The notes beneath the pieces were generated by a model. The model was not told the origin of the DNA and did not search any database. It saw only the letters and a program-made list of their open reading frames with translations. A stretch of 48,038 nucleotides of DNA from the NCBI GenBank assembly GCA_017396125.1, contig JAFQMX010000008.1, forward strand, positions 1 through 48,038, read 5' to 3'. Positions 25,418 to 34,448 of the stretch are shown one piece after another. Within the stretch, counting starts at the first letter, position 1, and every line of letters begins with the position of its first letter. Source of the DNA: Clostridia bacterium. Lineage in GTDB: Bacteria; Bacillota; Clostridia; Christensenellales; Pumilibacteraceae. The position numbers and the translations under genes were made by a program.

Positions 25418-26953
25418 CTATTTTTTTGCAATAAGCTTTTTAAATTTACGTTCGTGCCTGTCGATATAAATTTCCTTCCATTTTCCGCGAAGATATATCG
25501 CAAACGCCCAAACAAATCCAGCCAACCAGCCGATAGGCGATGCAAAGAATATTCCGTAGGTAAAAAATTCGTCCAGCACAAACGCCGAAACCGTACGCAC
25601 AAAAAAGCTGAACATATTTACACTCATCGCGAGTTTTGCTGCACCTACTCCTCGTAGTAGCGAGCTGCTAACCGTCATCCACGCAATAAGCAGATAACTA
25701 GGCAAATAGATATTCAGGAATATCGAAGTAATTTCCACTACTCTGTCTATATCTAAATTGGAGTTTTGTACATCGAGATTGATGAAAACACCCAGAATTT
25801 CGTGCTTGAAAATAAATATTAACGATGCGATAAATACGAGCAACACAGTCATAAAGGTCATTGTATAAAAATAACCCTTTTTAACTCTGCCAATTTCGCG
25901 CTTGCCCATATTCTGTGCGGAGTACGCAGTTATCGCCATACCGAAGCTGTTGAGAATTTGCGTAAGCAACTCATCGATTCTGTTTCCCAGTCCAAACGCC
26001 GTCGTAAACACGTCACCCTTGTCGTTGATGAGCGCGTTGATTATCATATAGCCAACGCAAGCGCAAGCATTTTGGATCGTGGACGGAATCCCCAACGAAA
26101 GCATAGTTTTCAGTAATCTTTTGTCCAGGATCAAATCGCCTTTTTTTAATTTAATCAGCGGAACCTTTGTCTGAACGTAGATAAACATCGTAAGCGCTGA
26201 TACGAACTGCGCAATCATGGTCGCAATCGCAACGCCTTCGATTCCCATACCCACCCAAAATACAAGCGCGTAGTCCAGCAAGATGTTGAGCAGCACGCAA
26301 ACTATCAGCGCGACAAGCGGTACGGTGGAGTTACCCAAGCTTCGTATAACCTGCGAAAAGCAGTTGTACGCCACCATAAAGACCAGGCCTGCAAAGTAGT
26401 ATTTAAGATAAATTTCCGAATACTCTATCATGGACGAATCCACGTTTATAAGTCGCAAAAGCGGTTTTGACAAAAAGAATCCCGCCACCGAAATCACCAC
26501 CGTGATTACGCCAAGCGCAATCAGTAGCGTGCTGTAGCATCGTTTTAGCGAGGTATAATCTTTTGCGCCAAATTTTTGACCGATCACTACCACCGAGCCT
26601 GCCAAAAATCCCAGCACTACGGTAAGCAAAAGGTTAATTATAGGCATTGACGCGCTGAGCGCTCCGAAAAGCAACGCGTCGCCCTTGAGATTGCCCAAAA
26701 TTATCGCGTCCGTCCAGCTGTAGCACAACTGAAAAACGTTGCCGAGAAGCAACGGCAACGAAAACATTATTATTTTTTTAGCAGGGTTGCCGGTTGTCAA
26801 ATCCACCGCGCCCTTTTTGATATGCTCGTCCTTGGTTTTTGAATCCACAAAATTTTCCAAATCATCACCCGACACAGCCCCGTCGTTTTTGCCAAGGCTT
26901 TGACTGTCGTCCTGCTTAAAGTCCTGATTCAATTCCCAATCTTCTCGTTCCAT
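25418..26953 (-). CDS. MATE-family efflux transporter with acidic N-terminal extension
   Basis: 511 residues with 12 membrane segments in two MatE halves; it exports drugs or metabolites in exchange for Na+ or H+. The first half begins LTTGNPAKKIIMFSLPLLLGNVFQLCYSWTDAIILG, the usual entry of the family. The first 50 residues are an extra hydrophilic, acidic stretch (QDDSQSLGKNDGAVSGDDLENFVDS) of unknown role. The substrate cannot be told. AGGAAGAG precedes the ATG. No clear terminator follows its stop. Confidence 0.94.
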   Translation of the reverse strand: MEREDWELNQDFKQDDSQSLGKNDGAVSGDDLENFVDSKTKDEHIKKGAVDLTTGNPAKKIIMFSLPLLLGNVFQLCYSWTDAIILGNLKGDALLFGALSASMPIINLLLTVVLGFLAGSVVVIGQKFGAKDYTSLKRCYSTLLIALGVITVVISVAGFFLSKPLLRLINVDSSMIEYSEIYLKYYFAGLVFMVAYNCFSQVIRSLGNSTVPLVALIVCVLLNILLDYALVFWVGMGIEGVAIATMIAQFVSALTMFIYVQTKVPLIKLKKGDLILDKRLLKTMLSLGIPSTIQNACACVGYMIINALINDKGDVFTTAFGLGNRIDELLTQILNSFGMAITAYSAQNMGKREIGRVKKGYFYTMTFMTVLLVFIASLIFIFKHEILGVFINLDVQNSNLDIDRVVEITSIFLNIYLPSYLLIAWMTVSSSLLRGVGAAKLAMSVNMFSFFVRTVSAFVLDEFFTYGIFFASPIGWLAGFVWAFAIYLRGKWKEIYIDRHERKFKKLIAKK

Positions 26954-26988
26954 ATCAATCTCTTCCTACTATAACTTTATTCTATATA

Positions 26989-27017
26989 ATGCTACCAAAT
27001 TACTCAATTCATGTCAA
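26989..27017 (-). promoter_or_regulatory. Probable promoter of the MATE gene
   Basis: Minus strand: TTGACA (27017-27012), 17-base spacer, TAGCAT (26994-26989): perfect -35 with a weaker -10. Confidence 0.6.
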
Positions 27018-27052
27018 CTTATTTGAAAAAGCAAAAATAGGATAATCCCAAC

Positions 27053-27088
27053 AAAAAAAGAAACGCCCTTATGCACGTTTCTTTTTTT
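27053..27088 (-). terminator. Intrinsic terminator of the shikimate operon
   Basis: AAAAAAAGAAACG and CGTTTCTTTTTTT form a 13-bp stem with a 10-base loop, 19 bases after the aroK stop. Confidence 0.9.
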
Positions 27089-27106
27089 CAATATCATATG
27101 CCGGAT

Positions 27107-27634
27107 TTAATCCTGATTAGGCTGGTATTCCCCCATCTCTTTTAGCTTTTCGACAATTTCATCTACGATCACGTCCGGCATTTTGCCTGTGGTGTCCACA
27201 GTGATATCGGCATAAGAATCGTAAATTTCCTTTCTTTGCTCGTATATTGCCTTTATTGTTTCAGGGCTGTTATCTTTGAGAAGCGGTCTGGTAATATCGT
27301 CCTTGGTACGGTTGTAAATTTCTTCCGCATCACAAGTGAGTTGAATTTTTATATAATCCTTGAGCATCTCCATATTTTTTTCATACAAAGGCGCTCCACC
27401 ACCACAGCTTATTATGAGATTTTTTTGCCAACAAAGTTCACAAAGCACGCTGTGCTCAAAGCTGCGAAAAGTTTTTTCGCCAAAGGTAATAAAGGCTTGG
27501 GATATAGTCATTCCCACTCTCGCCACAACCATATTGTCCGCGTCGGCTACACACATACCCAATCTTTCGCCAAGCGCTACCGCGGTGATAGTTTTACCCG
27601 TGCCCATCATTCCGATAAATGCGATATTTCTCAT
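27107..27634 (-). CDS. aroK: Shikimate kinase
   Basis: Phosphorylates shikimate at O3 with ATP. 175 residues. The P-loop is GMMGTGKT at 8-15, the substrate-binding Asp pair is in VADADNMV near 30, the Arg near 58 is in KTFRSFEH, ISCGGGAPLYEKN holds the Gly triplet near 80, and the lid is DDITRPLLKDN. Its ATG overlaps the aroQ stop (ATGA) and the GGAGG lies inside the end of aroQ, so translation is coupled. Last gene of the operon. Confidence 0.96.
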   Translation of the reverse strand: MRNIAFIGMMGTGKTITAVALGERLGMCVADADNMVVARVGMTISQAFITFGEKTFRSFEHSVLCELCWQKNLIISCGGGAPLYEKNMEMLKDYIKIQLTCDAEEIYNRTKDDITRPLLKDNSPETIKAIYEQRKEIYDSYADITVDTTGKMPDVIVDEIVEKLKEMGEYQPNQD

Positions 27635-28050
27635 AATTCCTCCGTAAGTTTTATAATAGCCAATTTATATGAATTAATACCAAATCCTGCAATAACGCCG
27701 TCTGTCGCGCCACCGGTAAGAATTTTTCGGTAGTCCTCACGTCCAAACAAGTTACTGATATGTACCTCAATTTTCGGCAATGTAACGTAGCGAAGTGCGT
27801 CGGTTATCGCCACAGAAGTGTGAGTGTACGCGCCCGCGTTGAGCACCAGCGCGTCGTAGTCTGTGTTACAAATTCGCTCCACGAGCTCGCCTTCTAGGTC
27901 GGATTGAAAAACTTCCACTTCTGCGCCTCGCTTTTTTGCAAACACACTTAGCTCATCCATCATCTCAGCGTAGGACTGCTCGCCGTAAATAGCCTTTTCT
28001 CTACTGCCTATTCTCTCGATATTAACGCCGTTAACAATTAGAATTTTCAT
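27631..28050 (-). CDS. aroQ: 3-Dehydroquinate dehydratase, type II
   Basis: Dehydrates 3-dehydroquinate to 3-dehydroshikimate. 139 residues from the ATG at 28050, the normal length for the dodecameric type II enzyme. The motifs are NGVNIERIGSREKAIYGEQSY (catalytic Tyr in IYG), VLNAGAYTHTSVAI (Asn, His) and EVHISNLFGREDYRK. The frame extends to 28161 but that part is not conserved. The ribosome-binding site of the ATG is weak, so coupling to aroE, 58 bases upstream, may matter. The Phe-Gly in SNLFGRE replaces the more usual Ile-His/Tyr. Confidence 0.94.
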   Translation of the reverse strand: MKILIVNGVNIERIGSREKAIYGEQSYAEMMDELSVFAKKRGAEVEVFQSDLEGELVERICNTDYDALVLNAGAYTHTSVAITDALRYVTLPKIEVHISNLFGREDYRKILTGGATDGVIAGFGINSYKLAIIKLTEEL

Positions 28051-28108
28051 CAAATTATACCAAAATTTTAATAACATTTTGCCACCAGCGACAAAACGCC
28101 ACACAAAG

Positions 28109-28849
28109 TTATTTTTTATACTTGCACAAACTATTATATATAATATCGACGATTTCGTCAATCCGTTTTTCGTCCAAATTTACAGACAAAAATTTCTCCG
28201 CCGACAAAACCGCTTGACTAACCAGCATGCGCAATCCGTTAACCGAAACCGCTCCGTCCAAGCTAATTTCGCTGCCGTCGTAGCGCAAATCCATAAGGTA
28301 CTCGGTATTTTTTGTATCAAACGGCAAATACTCCCCGCCCGACGCACAGTAAATCACCGCTTGGGGCGAGTAATTTTCACCTTTTTTGCAAGCGGTCATA
28401 TCGCAAATTTTTTCAAGCGCAACTTGGTTTCGTGCAAACACATTCGGTGTTTTGCCCATGCTTTTTAGCGCGTTTATTACGGCAAGCGCAGCGCCACCGC
28501 TTCCCACCACCGCGTAGTGAGAATACCCGTCGCCACCCGTCTTTTTCAGTGCGCGTATAAACCCGTCGCCGTCCGTGGAAAAGCCTATTGCTTTCCCATC
28601 CTGCTTGGTCACAGTGTTGACCGACTCTACGGCGCTATCCAGGTACTTTCGCACCGCCAGCTTATAAGGCTTTGTTACGTTAAACCCGTCATACTCGGCA
28701 ATTACGCGCGGAATTTCGCACTCCCCAACGTCCTCGATAACGTATTCAGCGTTTGCGCCCAAAATATCGTATATTTGCCTGTGAATTTTTGGCGAAAGCG
28801 AATAGCTTATTCCTTTGCCAACCAGACAAAATTTCTTTTTCTTATCCAA
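28109..28849 (-). CDS. aroE: Shikimate dehydrogenase
   Basis: Reduces 3-dehydroshikimate to shikimate with NADPH. 246 residues, short compared with the usual 270-290. The substrate domain has GKGISYSLSPKIH (Ser pair) and FNVTKPYKLAVRKYLD (catalytic Lys), the Asp is in GFSTDGDGFIRAL, and the cofactor loop is VGSGGAALAVINAL. The start is TTG at 28849 with AAGGAG six bases upstream. Lies 51 bases after aroA. Confidence 0.95.
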   Translation of the reverse strand: MDKKKKFCLVGKGISYSLSPKIHRQIYDILGANAEYVIEDVGECEIPRVIAEYDGFNVTKPYKLAVRKYLDSAVESVNTVTKQDGKAIGFSTDGDGFIRALKKTGGDGYSHYAVVGSGGAALAVINALKSMGKTPNVFARNQVALEKICDMTACKKGENYSPQAVIYCASGGEYLPFDTKNTEYLMDLRYDGSEISLDGAVSVNGLRMLVSQAVLSAEKFLSVNLDEKRIDEIVDIIYNSLCKYKK

Positions 28850-28899
28850 ATTTCACTCCTTAAACTCTAACAAAATCCGCCACTTTCTCTGTCGACGAA

Positions 28900-30108
28900 T
28901 TACTCAAACAGCTCGAAAAATCCCGGAAAACTAATTTCCACACACTCGGGATGAGCGACAATTCCCTCCTTTTGCGAAACTGCGCACCCAACCGCTGCGG
29001 TCATAACCATGCGATGATCGTTGCCTTCGTACGCTCCTCCGCCCTGCAGATTGCCTTTGCCCAAAATTCTTATTTTATCTCCATCCAGCAATATCTCTCC
29101 GCCCAGCGACTTTATGAGCTTTGCCGTTTCAACTAGGCGGTTGCTCTCCTTTACTTTAAGCTCTCCCGCCCCTGCTATTACCGACTCGCCGCGCGCAAAA
29201 CAAGCCACCAGCGCTAGCAAAGGTATCTCGTCAATAAGGTACGGAATCTCAGTCTCACTCACGGTAAATGGCAAAATTTTCGAATATCGTACCCCTATAT
29301 TTGCGACGTTGTCTTCGGTTTCGTCTATCGAAATTTCCGCGCCTGCCTCTATCAATTTTCGATAAAACCCCATACGCTCGTAGCTACACTCCACTCCTCT
29401 TATATAAGCGTATCCGTCGGGAACAAGCAATGCCAACGCCGTAGCGTAAGCCGCCGACGAAGGATCGCCGCCCACGAGAAATTCGGTGGGTTGAAGCGTA
29501 GATTTTTTGATTTTAATAACTCCGTTTTGGGTGGCAATTTGCGCGCCCATTTTTTTGAGCATAACCTCGGTGTGCGCACGGCTATTAGTTCTACCACGCA
29601 GCACGGTTTCCCCCTCGGCACTTAGCGCCGCCAAAATAACGGCACTCTTTATTTGCGCGGAAGGAATAGGAATTTCGTAGTCTATCGCGTGCAATTCTCC
29701 ACCCGTTATCTTGTAGCCCTCGCACTTTGCGCCCATAAGCGAAAGCGGCTTTGTTATTCGGTCCATAGGTCGGCTTTTTAGCGATTTGTCACCAGTAAAC
29801 GTGGTGGTCTGCGCCAATCCTGCAGCAACGCCCATAAGCAGTCGCATCGTCGTGCCCGAATTTCCGCAGTCTAGGCTAGTGCCAAAAAGCTTACCGCCCT
29901 TTACCGTCCACTCGTTGCCTAGTTTGACCTCAGCGCCGAGCTTGGTAATACAATCCACGGTAGAAAGCGTGTCCAGCGACGCTAGCGGATTTTTTATCAC
30001 CGTTTTTCCCTTTGCCAACGCACCAAAAATCAACGCTCGGTGAGTAATGCTCTTGTCCGGCGGTACGGTCATTATTCTTTTGAATCTTTTTAGCGGGCGA
30101 ATTTTCAA
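28900..30108 (-). CDS. aroA: EPSP synthase (3-phosphoshikimate 1-carboxyvinyltransferase)
   Basis: Joins shikimate 3-phosphate and phosphoenolpyruvate. 402 residues, about 25 shorter than typical. PPDKSITHRALIFGALAKG near 17 (Lys, Ser, Arg), CGNSGTTMRLLMGVAAG near 80, SRPMDRITKPLSLMGA near 110, and ELKVKESNRLVE with the catalytic Glu near 315 are all present. The RPM form of the fourth motif resembles Gram-positive enzymes. The start is TTG at 30108, four/five codons before PLKRFKR, with GGAG six bases upstream. A 177-base gap with phased repeats separates it from aroB. Confidence 0.96.
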   Translation of the reverse strand: MKIRPLKRFKRIMTVPPDKSITHRALIFGALAKGKTVIKNPLASLDTLSTVDCITKLGAEVKLGNEWTVKGGKLFGTSLDCGNSGTTMRLLMGVAAGLAQTTTFTGDKSLKSRPMDRITKPLSLMGAKCEGYKITGGELHAIDYEIPIPSAQIKSAVILAALSAEGETVLRGRTNSRAHTEVMLKKMGAQIATQNGVIKIKKSTLQPTEFLVGGDPSSAAYATALALLVPDGYAYIRGVECSYERMGFYRKLIEAGAEISIDETEDNVANIGVRYSKILPFTVSETEIPYLIDEIPLLALVACFARGESVIAGAGELKVKESNRLVETAKLIKSLGGEILLDGDKIRILGKGNLQGGGAYEGNDHRMVMTAAVGCAVSQKEGIVAHPECVEISFPGFFELFE

Positions 30109-30285
30109 AATTTTCTCCGTTGTGTTGCTATAAATTTTTTCGTTATTATTGCACTTTTATTCGTTATAACTGGCGTTACTTTTCGTTATTAGCTGCGCAT
30201 TTAATAAACACGAAACTTTCCACTCAACAAAATGCGATTCCGCAGAACAAAATTCCCCACGAAACCGCATTTTTTGGCTATGTAT
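30109..30285 (-). promoter_or_regulatory. Gap between aroB and aroA with phased TTCGTTAT repeats
   Basis: No gene. On the plus strand TTCGTTAT occurs at 30139-30146, 30160-30167 and 30182-30189 (spacing 21 and 22), with an extra CGTTA at 30174. Nearer aroB, AAAATGCG and CGCATTTT (about 30231-30272) can form a long imperfect hairpin. I cannot see a convincing sigma-A promoter here. Confidence 0.5.
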
Positions 30286-31263
30286 TTATGCTTTGAGTTC
30301 TTCTTCGAGCTTTTGCAAGAGCGCGTAAAACTTTTCTTCCTTTAGGTTAACAGGAATCGTATCACCTGGGCGAACCGGCAAAAGCAAAACGATATCGCCG
30401 TTGCGGTTCTTTTTGTCTGCGCGGAGGAAAGTTATGAGTTTGTCAGCCGAAAAATTTGGTATTTTTGCAAGGCGTCTGCACATTACGCGAGCTTCCTCCA
30501 AAAATCCGCGCTCAATGCTGTCTTTGAACATCTCCATCGCAATTTGGATTCCCATACAAACCGCAATTCCGTGCTCATACTTGTACGCTGCCTCCAGCGC
30601 GTGACCGATAGTGTGACCGATATTGAGGTTGTTGCGGATGCTTTCGCAACGGAAATCCTTGGCTACGATTTTTGCCTTGATACGCGAAGCTTCGATTGCC
30701 GCTGCAAACAAAGCCTGCTTGTCATACTCGTAAAGCTTGTAGGTGTTCTTTACGTAGCCGTAAAAATCAGCGTTCAAAAATGAAGTCTTGATAATCTCGC
30801 CAAGACCCGAAGCGAGCTGTTTTTTGGACAACGTATTTAAAAATTTCTTACATACGATTCTTTTGGTAGGATTCCAAAAGCTTCCGATTACGTTTTTGCA
30901 ACCCATAAAGTTGACCGAAGTTTTTCCGCCCACTGAGCTATCACAAAGCGAAAGAAGCGTAGTAGGAACGTTTATCCACGGCATACCGCGGTGATAAATC
31001 GATGCGGCAAATCCCACTGTGTCGCCTATTGCTCCACCACCTACAGCAACTACGGTATCGCTTACGTTAAGACCGCGGGTGTGCATTTCTTCCAAAATCT
31101 TTTTAACCACAGTCAACGTCTTAGCGTTTTCGCCTACAGGCAAAATCAGGGTGTTTTCCGGAAAAATGTCCTTGTAAAGCCCATAAATTTTTTTGCCCGT
31201 AATAACAAGCGCGCTATCGTGCAAAAATTCTTTTAATTCTTCCATGCTTTTGTAATCGGTCAT
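30286..31263 (-). CDS. aroB: 3-Dehydroquinate synthase
   Basis: Cyclises DAHP to 3-dehydroquinate using NAD+ and a divalent metal. 325 residues, short at the N-terminus compared with the usual 350-360. Typical parts: VAVGGGAIGDTVGFAASIYHRGMPWINVPTTLL (NAD-binding, cut here into its key words GGGAIGD and GFAAS), DSSVGGKTSVNF and NLNIGHTIGHALEAAY with metal-binding His residues. The ATG overlaps the aroC stop (ATGA). Confidence 0.96.
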   Translation of the reverse strand: MTDYKSMEELKEFLHDSALVITGKKIYGLYKDIFPENTLILPVGENAKTLTVVKKILEEMHTRGLNVSDTVVAVGGGAIGDTVGFAASIYHRGMPWINVPTTLLSLCDSSVGGKTSVNFMGCKNVIGSFWNPTKRIVCKKFLNTLSKKQLASGLGEIIKTSFLNADFYGYVKNTYKLYEYDKQALFAAAIEASRIKAKIVAKDFRCESIRNNLNIGHTIGHALEAAYKYEHGIAVCMGIQIAMEMFKDSIERGFLEEARVMCRRLAKIPNFSADKLITFLRADKKNRNGDIVLLLPVRPGDTIPVNLKEEKFYALLQKLEEELKA

Positions 31264-32357
31264 ACGTTTTTACCTCTCTTTATCATAAATCTAGTAACAA
31301 TTTCATCCATAGTGTCGCCACCAATATTTTCCAAAATCTCATTAACAACCGCGAACGCCAAAATATTTTCTAATATTACCGAAGCGGCAGGTACTGCGCA
31401 CACGTCACTCCGCTCGTACGCGCCCTTTTCGTTGGTAAGAGTGGCAATATTTACGCTGTCCAGCGCCGATGCTATCGTCGGTATAGGCTTGACGGTGCAT
31501 CTGACTACTATATCCTCGCCATTGCTCACTCCGCCCTCGATTCCTCCCGCATTGTTGGAGGTGCGGATAATTTTCCCCATCACCATCTGTATAGCGTCGT
31601 GCGCTTTGCTGCCGGCTATAATTTCGTACCCACGTCCCAAGCCTATCTCCACAGCCTTGACCGTTTGCACACTCATAGCAGCATAAGCGAGTTTTGCATC
31701 AAGTTTTTTGTCGTAATGGTTGTAGTCGCCGAATCCTGCCGGAAGTCCCTTGATTATAACCTCCACCTTGCCACCCACCGAATCACCCTTGGCAGCGGCG
31801 AGATTGATTCGCGCCTGCGCCATTTCAGCATCCTCAGGCAAGCATCTGTACGGGTTCTTTTTTACCAAATCCCATTTTTCTTTTTGCGGAGCCTTGTACG
31901 TTTCGCCCTCGATTCCGCAGTTATAACCCAGTACGTCTACGAAAACTTCTTTCAAAATCATTTGCGCAATCGCGCCTGCTGCCGTTCGCAGTACGGTTTC
32001 TCTTGCGCTGGCCCTCTCGGACACGATGCGCGCGTCGCTAAGCCCATATTTGACTACGCCCGCGTAGTCCGCGTGTCCTGGACGGAGATTGTAAAGCGGC
32101 GGTTTTTGCTCCGCCATAACGTTCTCGATAACCAAGGTAAGTGGTGCTGCCGTGGTAACTCCATCAAGAACGCCTGATAAAATTTGAACGCTATCTACTT
32201 CTTTCTTTTGTCTTTCACTTCTGCCAGCAACGTTTCTTCGGTAAAATAGCTGTTGCTCCAAAAAATCCTTATCGATTTTGAGTCCGCGCGGCAGTCCCTC
32301 CAAAATCATTGTGAGTTGCTTGCCGTGACTTTCGCCTGCGGTAAGTAGTCGTAACAT
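31260..32357 (-). CDS. aroC: Chorismate synthase
   Basis: Converts EPSP to chorismate with reduced FMN, the last common step. 365 residues. Signatures: GESHGKQLTMILEGLP at 8-23, RPGHADYAGVVKYGLSDAR near 92, RASARETVLRTAAGAIAQ near 118 and NNAGGIEGGVSNGEDI near 265. GGGAGAG precedes the ATG at 32357. It is the first gene of the shikimate unit; I see no strong promoter in the 106-base gap upstream (candidates only TATAAA or TAAAAT without a good -35), and only a weak CTAAGT/ACTTAG hairpin overlapping the end of the upstream gene, so read-through from the DUF2207 gene is possible. Confidence 0.97.
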   Translation of the reverse strand: MLRLLTAGESHGKQLTMILEGLPRGLKIDKDFLEQQLFYRRNVAGRSERQKKEVDSVQILSGVLDGVTTAAPLTLVIENVMAEQKPPLYNLRPGHADYAGVVKYGLSDARIVSERASARETVLRTAAGAIAQMILKEVFVDVLGYNCGIEGETYKAPQKEKWDLVKKNPYRCLPEDAEMAQARINLAAAKGDSVGGKVEVIIKGLPAGFGDYNHYDKKLDAKLAYAAMSVQTVKAVEIGLGRGYEIIAGSKAHDAIQMVMGKIIRTSNNAGGIEGGVSNGEDIVVRCTVKPIPTIASALDSVNIATLTNEKGAYERSDVCAVPAASVILENILAFAVVNEILENIGGDTMDEIVTRFMIKRGKNV

Positions 32358-32463
32358 AAATCTCTCCCGTTCGCTTAATAAATTATTTTCAGCACCATTT
32401 TATCGCTTTTTTGCAACTAACTTTAGTTTTATATTGATAAAAAGACTATCTAAGTTTTTGTAC

Positions 32464-34356
32464 TTAGCGTCTTCCGCCGCCACCGCCGCCGAAGCCACCG
32501 CCGCTAAATCCGCCTCCGCCACCGCCGAAGCCTCCGCCACCAAAGCCACCACTACTCATACCGTTGCTAGGACGTACGCGCGCTGCAGTTCTGATAGACG
32601 CAAAACTCGTTCGATAAAAGGTGTTAAACAACATAATATCAAATAACGGATCGGAGTACTCGTAATACGATGGTGGCTGAACTGCAAGCCCTTCAAACTT
32701 TTCCATCCACTTATCCGATACTCCCAAAACGTTTGCGTATGGCAAAATATCGTAATAATATTCTGGATTATCCTCGATAAGCATCTCTAGTCGATCTTTT
32801 TCGGCACACTGCAAGAAGTCTTTAAATCCCAAAAGCTGATTGAGTTCTTCGGTGTAAAAATCGGTACGGAGCAAACAGAATCCCGCAAAAAATCCTATAA
32901 GCATAGGTATAGCGTAAATCAACACTCTAATATAATAGTAGGTAATTCCGTTGAGGACGAACAACGCTGCAACCATAGAAATAGCAATCCCTACGACTAG
33001 TGCCATGCCCAGCGACTTTTTGTATGCCTTTGCAGTCAACTTGTGCTTTTTCATCACAGCAACTCGCACAAGCACAAAAGACACCAACGGAGCAACCGCA
33101 CCGCATATCAATATTCCTTCCAAACGGAACGCAAGCGACCATAACATTACAAATGCAGACAGCACCGACGCTATTGCCGCCACCACCGCTATTACCCAGC
33201 CTTTAGTGCGGTTTTTGAACAATTTGCCCTTATAATCTTTACTTACGGACACTTTTGCCTTGTAAAGCGTAACATAGAATTTTTCACTCAAGTCCTCTAC
33301 CGTAACTTCACTGCCCGAAACGAACAAACCGTTAAAAATAGTTTCGCTGTGTTCAGGCTCGGTAGAAGGCAAAGCGTTGACCAATCTCAAAATCTTGGTT
33401 TCTCCACCCTCGTTTTTGATTTTCAGATACCCTTTTGATGCAAAATAGAACACCATAGAAGTAATATCCTCGTCGTCCGAGTTTCCGTCCACGAGATATC
33501 CTGCCTCGGCAGGCGTTAGCGGTCTACCGTCTTTTTTTGGCGGATAAAAATTAACTACCGGAGTTATTGGGTTGTCGGTAAACTTGTGTGTCTTGAGAAA
33601 TATTACGACTACTAGTACTATCAGCAATAAAATTATTATGACAAGTGAAACGTAGTCGATATAAACACCGAATCTTTTGCCAAAATCAGCCTTTACAGTA
33701 ATTCCCTCGTACGCGCCCAACTTTTTGGCGGTGATAGTCAAGGAATCTTCGCTAACCAAAAGATTAACTTGGGATGCCCCCGTACCACTTGATGGGCTTA
33801 CGGAATTGGTAGAACCATATCCACCATAGTACGCGATAGCAGACTTTATCTTATACGGAAACTCCATGGTTATGCTAACGTTGCTTTGGGAGGTGCTCCA
33901 GCCGTGACCTACTACGTTCATGTAGTAGTTGGTAGCATTGCGCGTTTTTGCCGGTGGAATTATCGTATAACTAATTTCATATTTTTTGTGAGATCCTGCC
34001 GAATAGGAATTTCCCGAATAATCTCTAGCACCGGTATTGACCGCAAAATAGCTCCCCTCGTCAGTCAAAAACCACACGTCACCCTTGACCTCGATATCAC
34101 GATAAAGTTCACCGTTTTTGTACGGGAGATAACGGCTTATTCCCAAACTTCTGACCTTATAATAAACCTCATATTTCTCGGTAACTCTTGCGCTACGATC
34201 CTTGTTGACCTTGACGTCTACACTCAAAGAAGTTATAGCATATTCGTGCTCGTACGAAACGTTATTGGAATCGTACGGATTGCTGTCGCTACTACACGAG
34301 GTAAGCATAAAGAGTGATATGAAAATTGTGAGCACTATAAGAAATTTTTTCTTCAT
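32464..34356 (-). CDS. DUF2207 membrane lipoprotein with Gly-rich tail
   Basis: 630 residues. A signal peptide with lipobox LTSC (Cys near 21) is followed by an extracytoplasmic beta-rich domain (about 25-220, the DUF2207 region with ISRYLPYKNG), a membrane segment (YVSLVIIILLLIVLVVVIFL), a cytosolic part starting PPKKDGRPLTPAEAGYLVDG, two or three more membrane segments near 385-490, and a C-terminal run of Gly with Phe and Ser ending GGRR. Function unknown; the family is often found beside LemA, as here. The frame opens at a GTG at 34377, but GGAGG lies four bases before the ATG at 34356. Confidence 0.93.
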   Translation of the reverse strand: MKKKFLIVLTIFISLFMLTSCSSDSNPYDSNNVSYEHEYAITSLSVDVKVNKDRSARVTEKYEVYYKVRSLGISRYLPYKNGELYRDIEVKGDVWFLTDEGSYFAVNTGARDYSGNSYSAGSHKKYEISYTIIPPAKTRNATNYYMNVVGHGWSTSQSNVSITMEFPYKIKSAIAYYGGYGSTNSVSPSSGTGASQVNLLVSEDSLTITAKKLGAYEGITVKADFGKRFGVYIDYVSLVIIILLLIVLVVVIFLKTHKFTDNPITPVVNFYPPKKDGRPLTPAEAGYLVDGNSDDEDITSMVFYFASKGYLKIKNEGGETKILRLVNALPSTEPEHSETIFNGLFVSGSEVTVEDLSEKFYVTLYKAKVSVSKDYKGKLFKNRTKGWVIAVVAAIASVLSAFVMLWSLAFRLEGILICGAVAPLVSFVLVRVAVMKKHKLTAKAYKKSLGMALVVGIAISMVAALFVLNGITYYYIRVLIYAIPMLIGFFAGFCLLRTDFYTEELNQLLGFKDFLQCAEKDRLEMLIEDNPEYYYDILPYANVLGVSDKWMEKFEGLAVQPPSYYEYSDPLFDIMLFNTFYRTSFASIRTAARVRPSNGMSSGGFGGGGFGGGGGGFSGGGFGGGGGGRR

Positions 34357-34420
34357 CTTTCCTCCGTTTTTAGGCACGACACACGCATTGTTTTATACTG
34401 CTAATACAACGTTTAATATG

Positions 34421-34446
34421 CAAAAAAGCGGTATGCACCGCTCTTT
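34421..34446 (-). terminator. Intrinsic terminator of lemA
   Basis: Minus strand: AGCGGT, GCAT loop, ACCGCT, then six T, right after the lemA stop. It separates lemA from the DUF2207 gene, which would then need read-through or its own promoter. Confidence 0.82.
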
Positions 34447-34448
34447 TA

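Noticed and set aside
28051-28161. Upstream extension of aroQ to 28161
   Set aside because: The added 37 residues are not family-like and overlap aroE; the conserved MKILIVNG start at 28050 fits type II enzymes.
30231-30272. Intrinsic terminator after aroB
   Set aside because: The 8-bp AAAATGCG/CGCATTTT stem has a long, poorly paired interior and no proper T-tract on the minus strand, so I only mention it as a hairpin.
32431-32650. Plus-strand Ala/Thr-rich frame opposite the end of the DUF2207 gene
   Set aside because: It is the complement of the Gly-rich repeat codons and has no independent signals.
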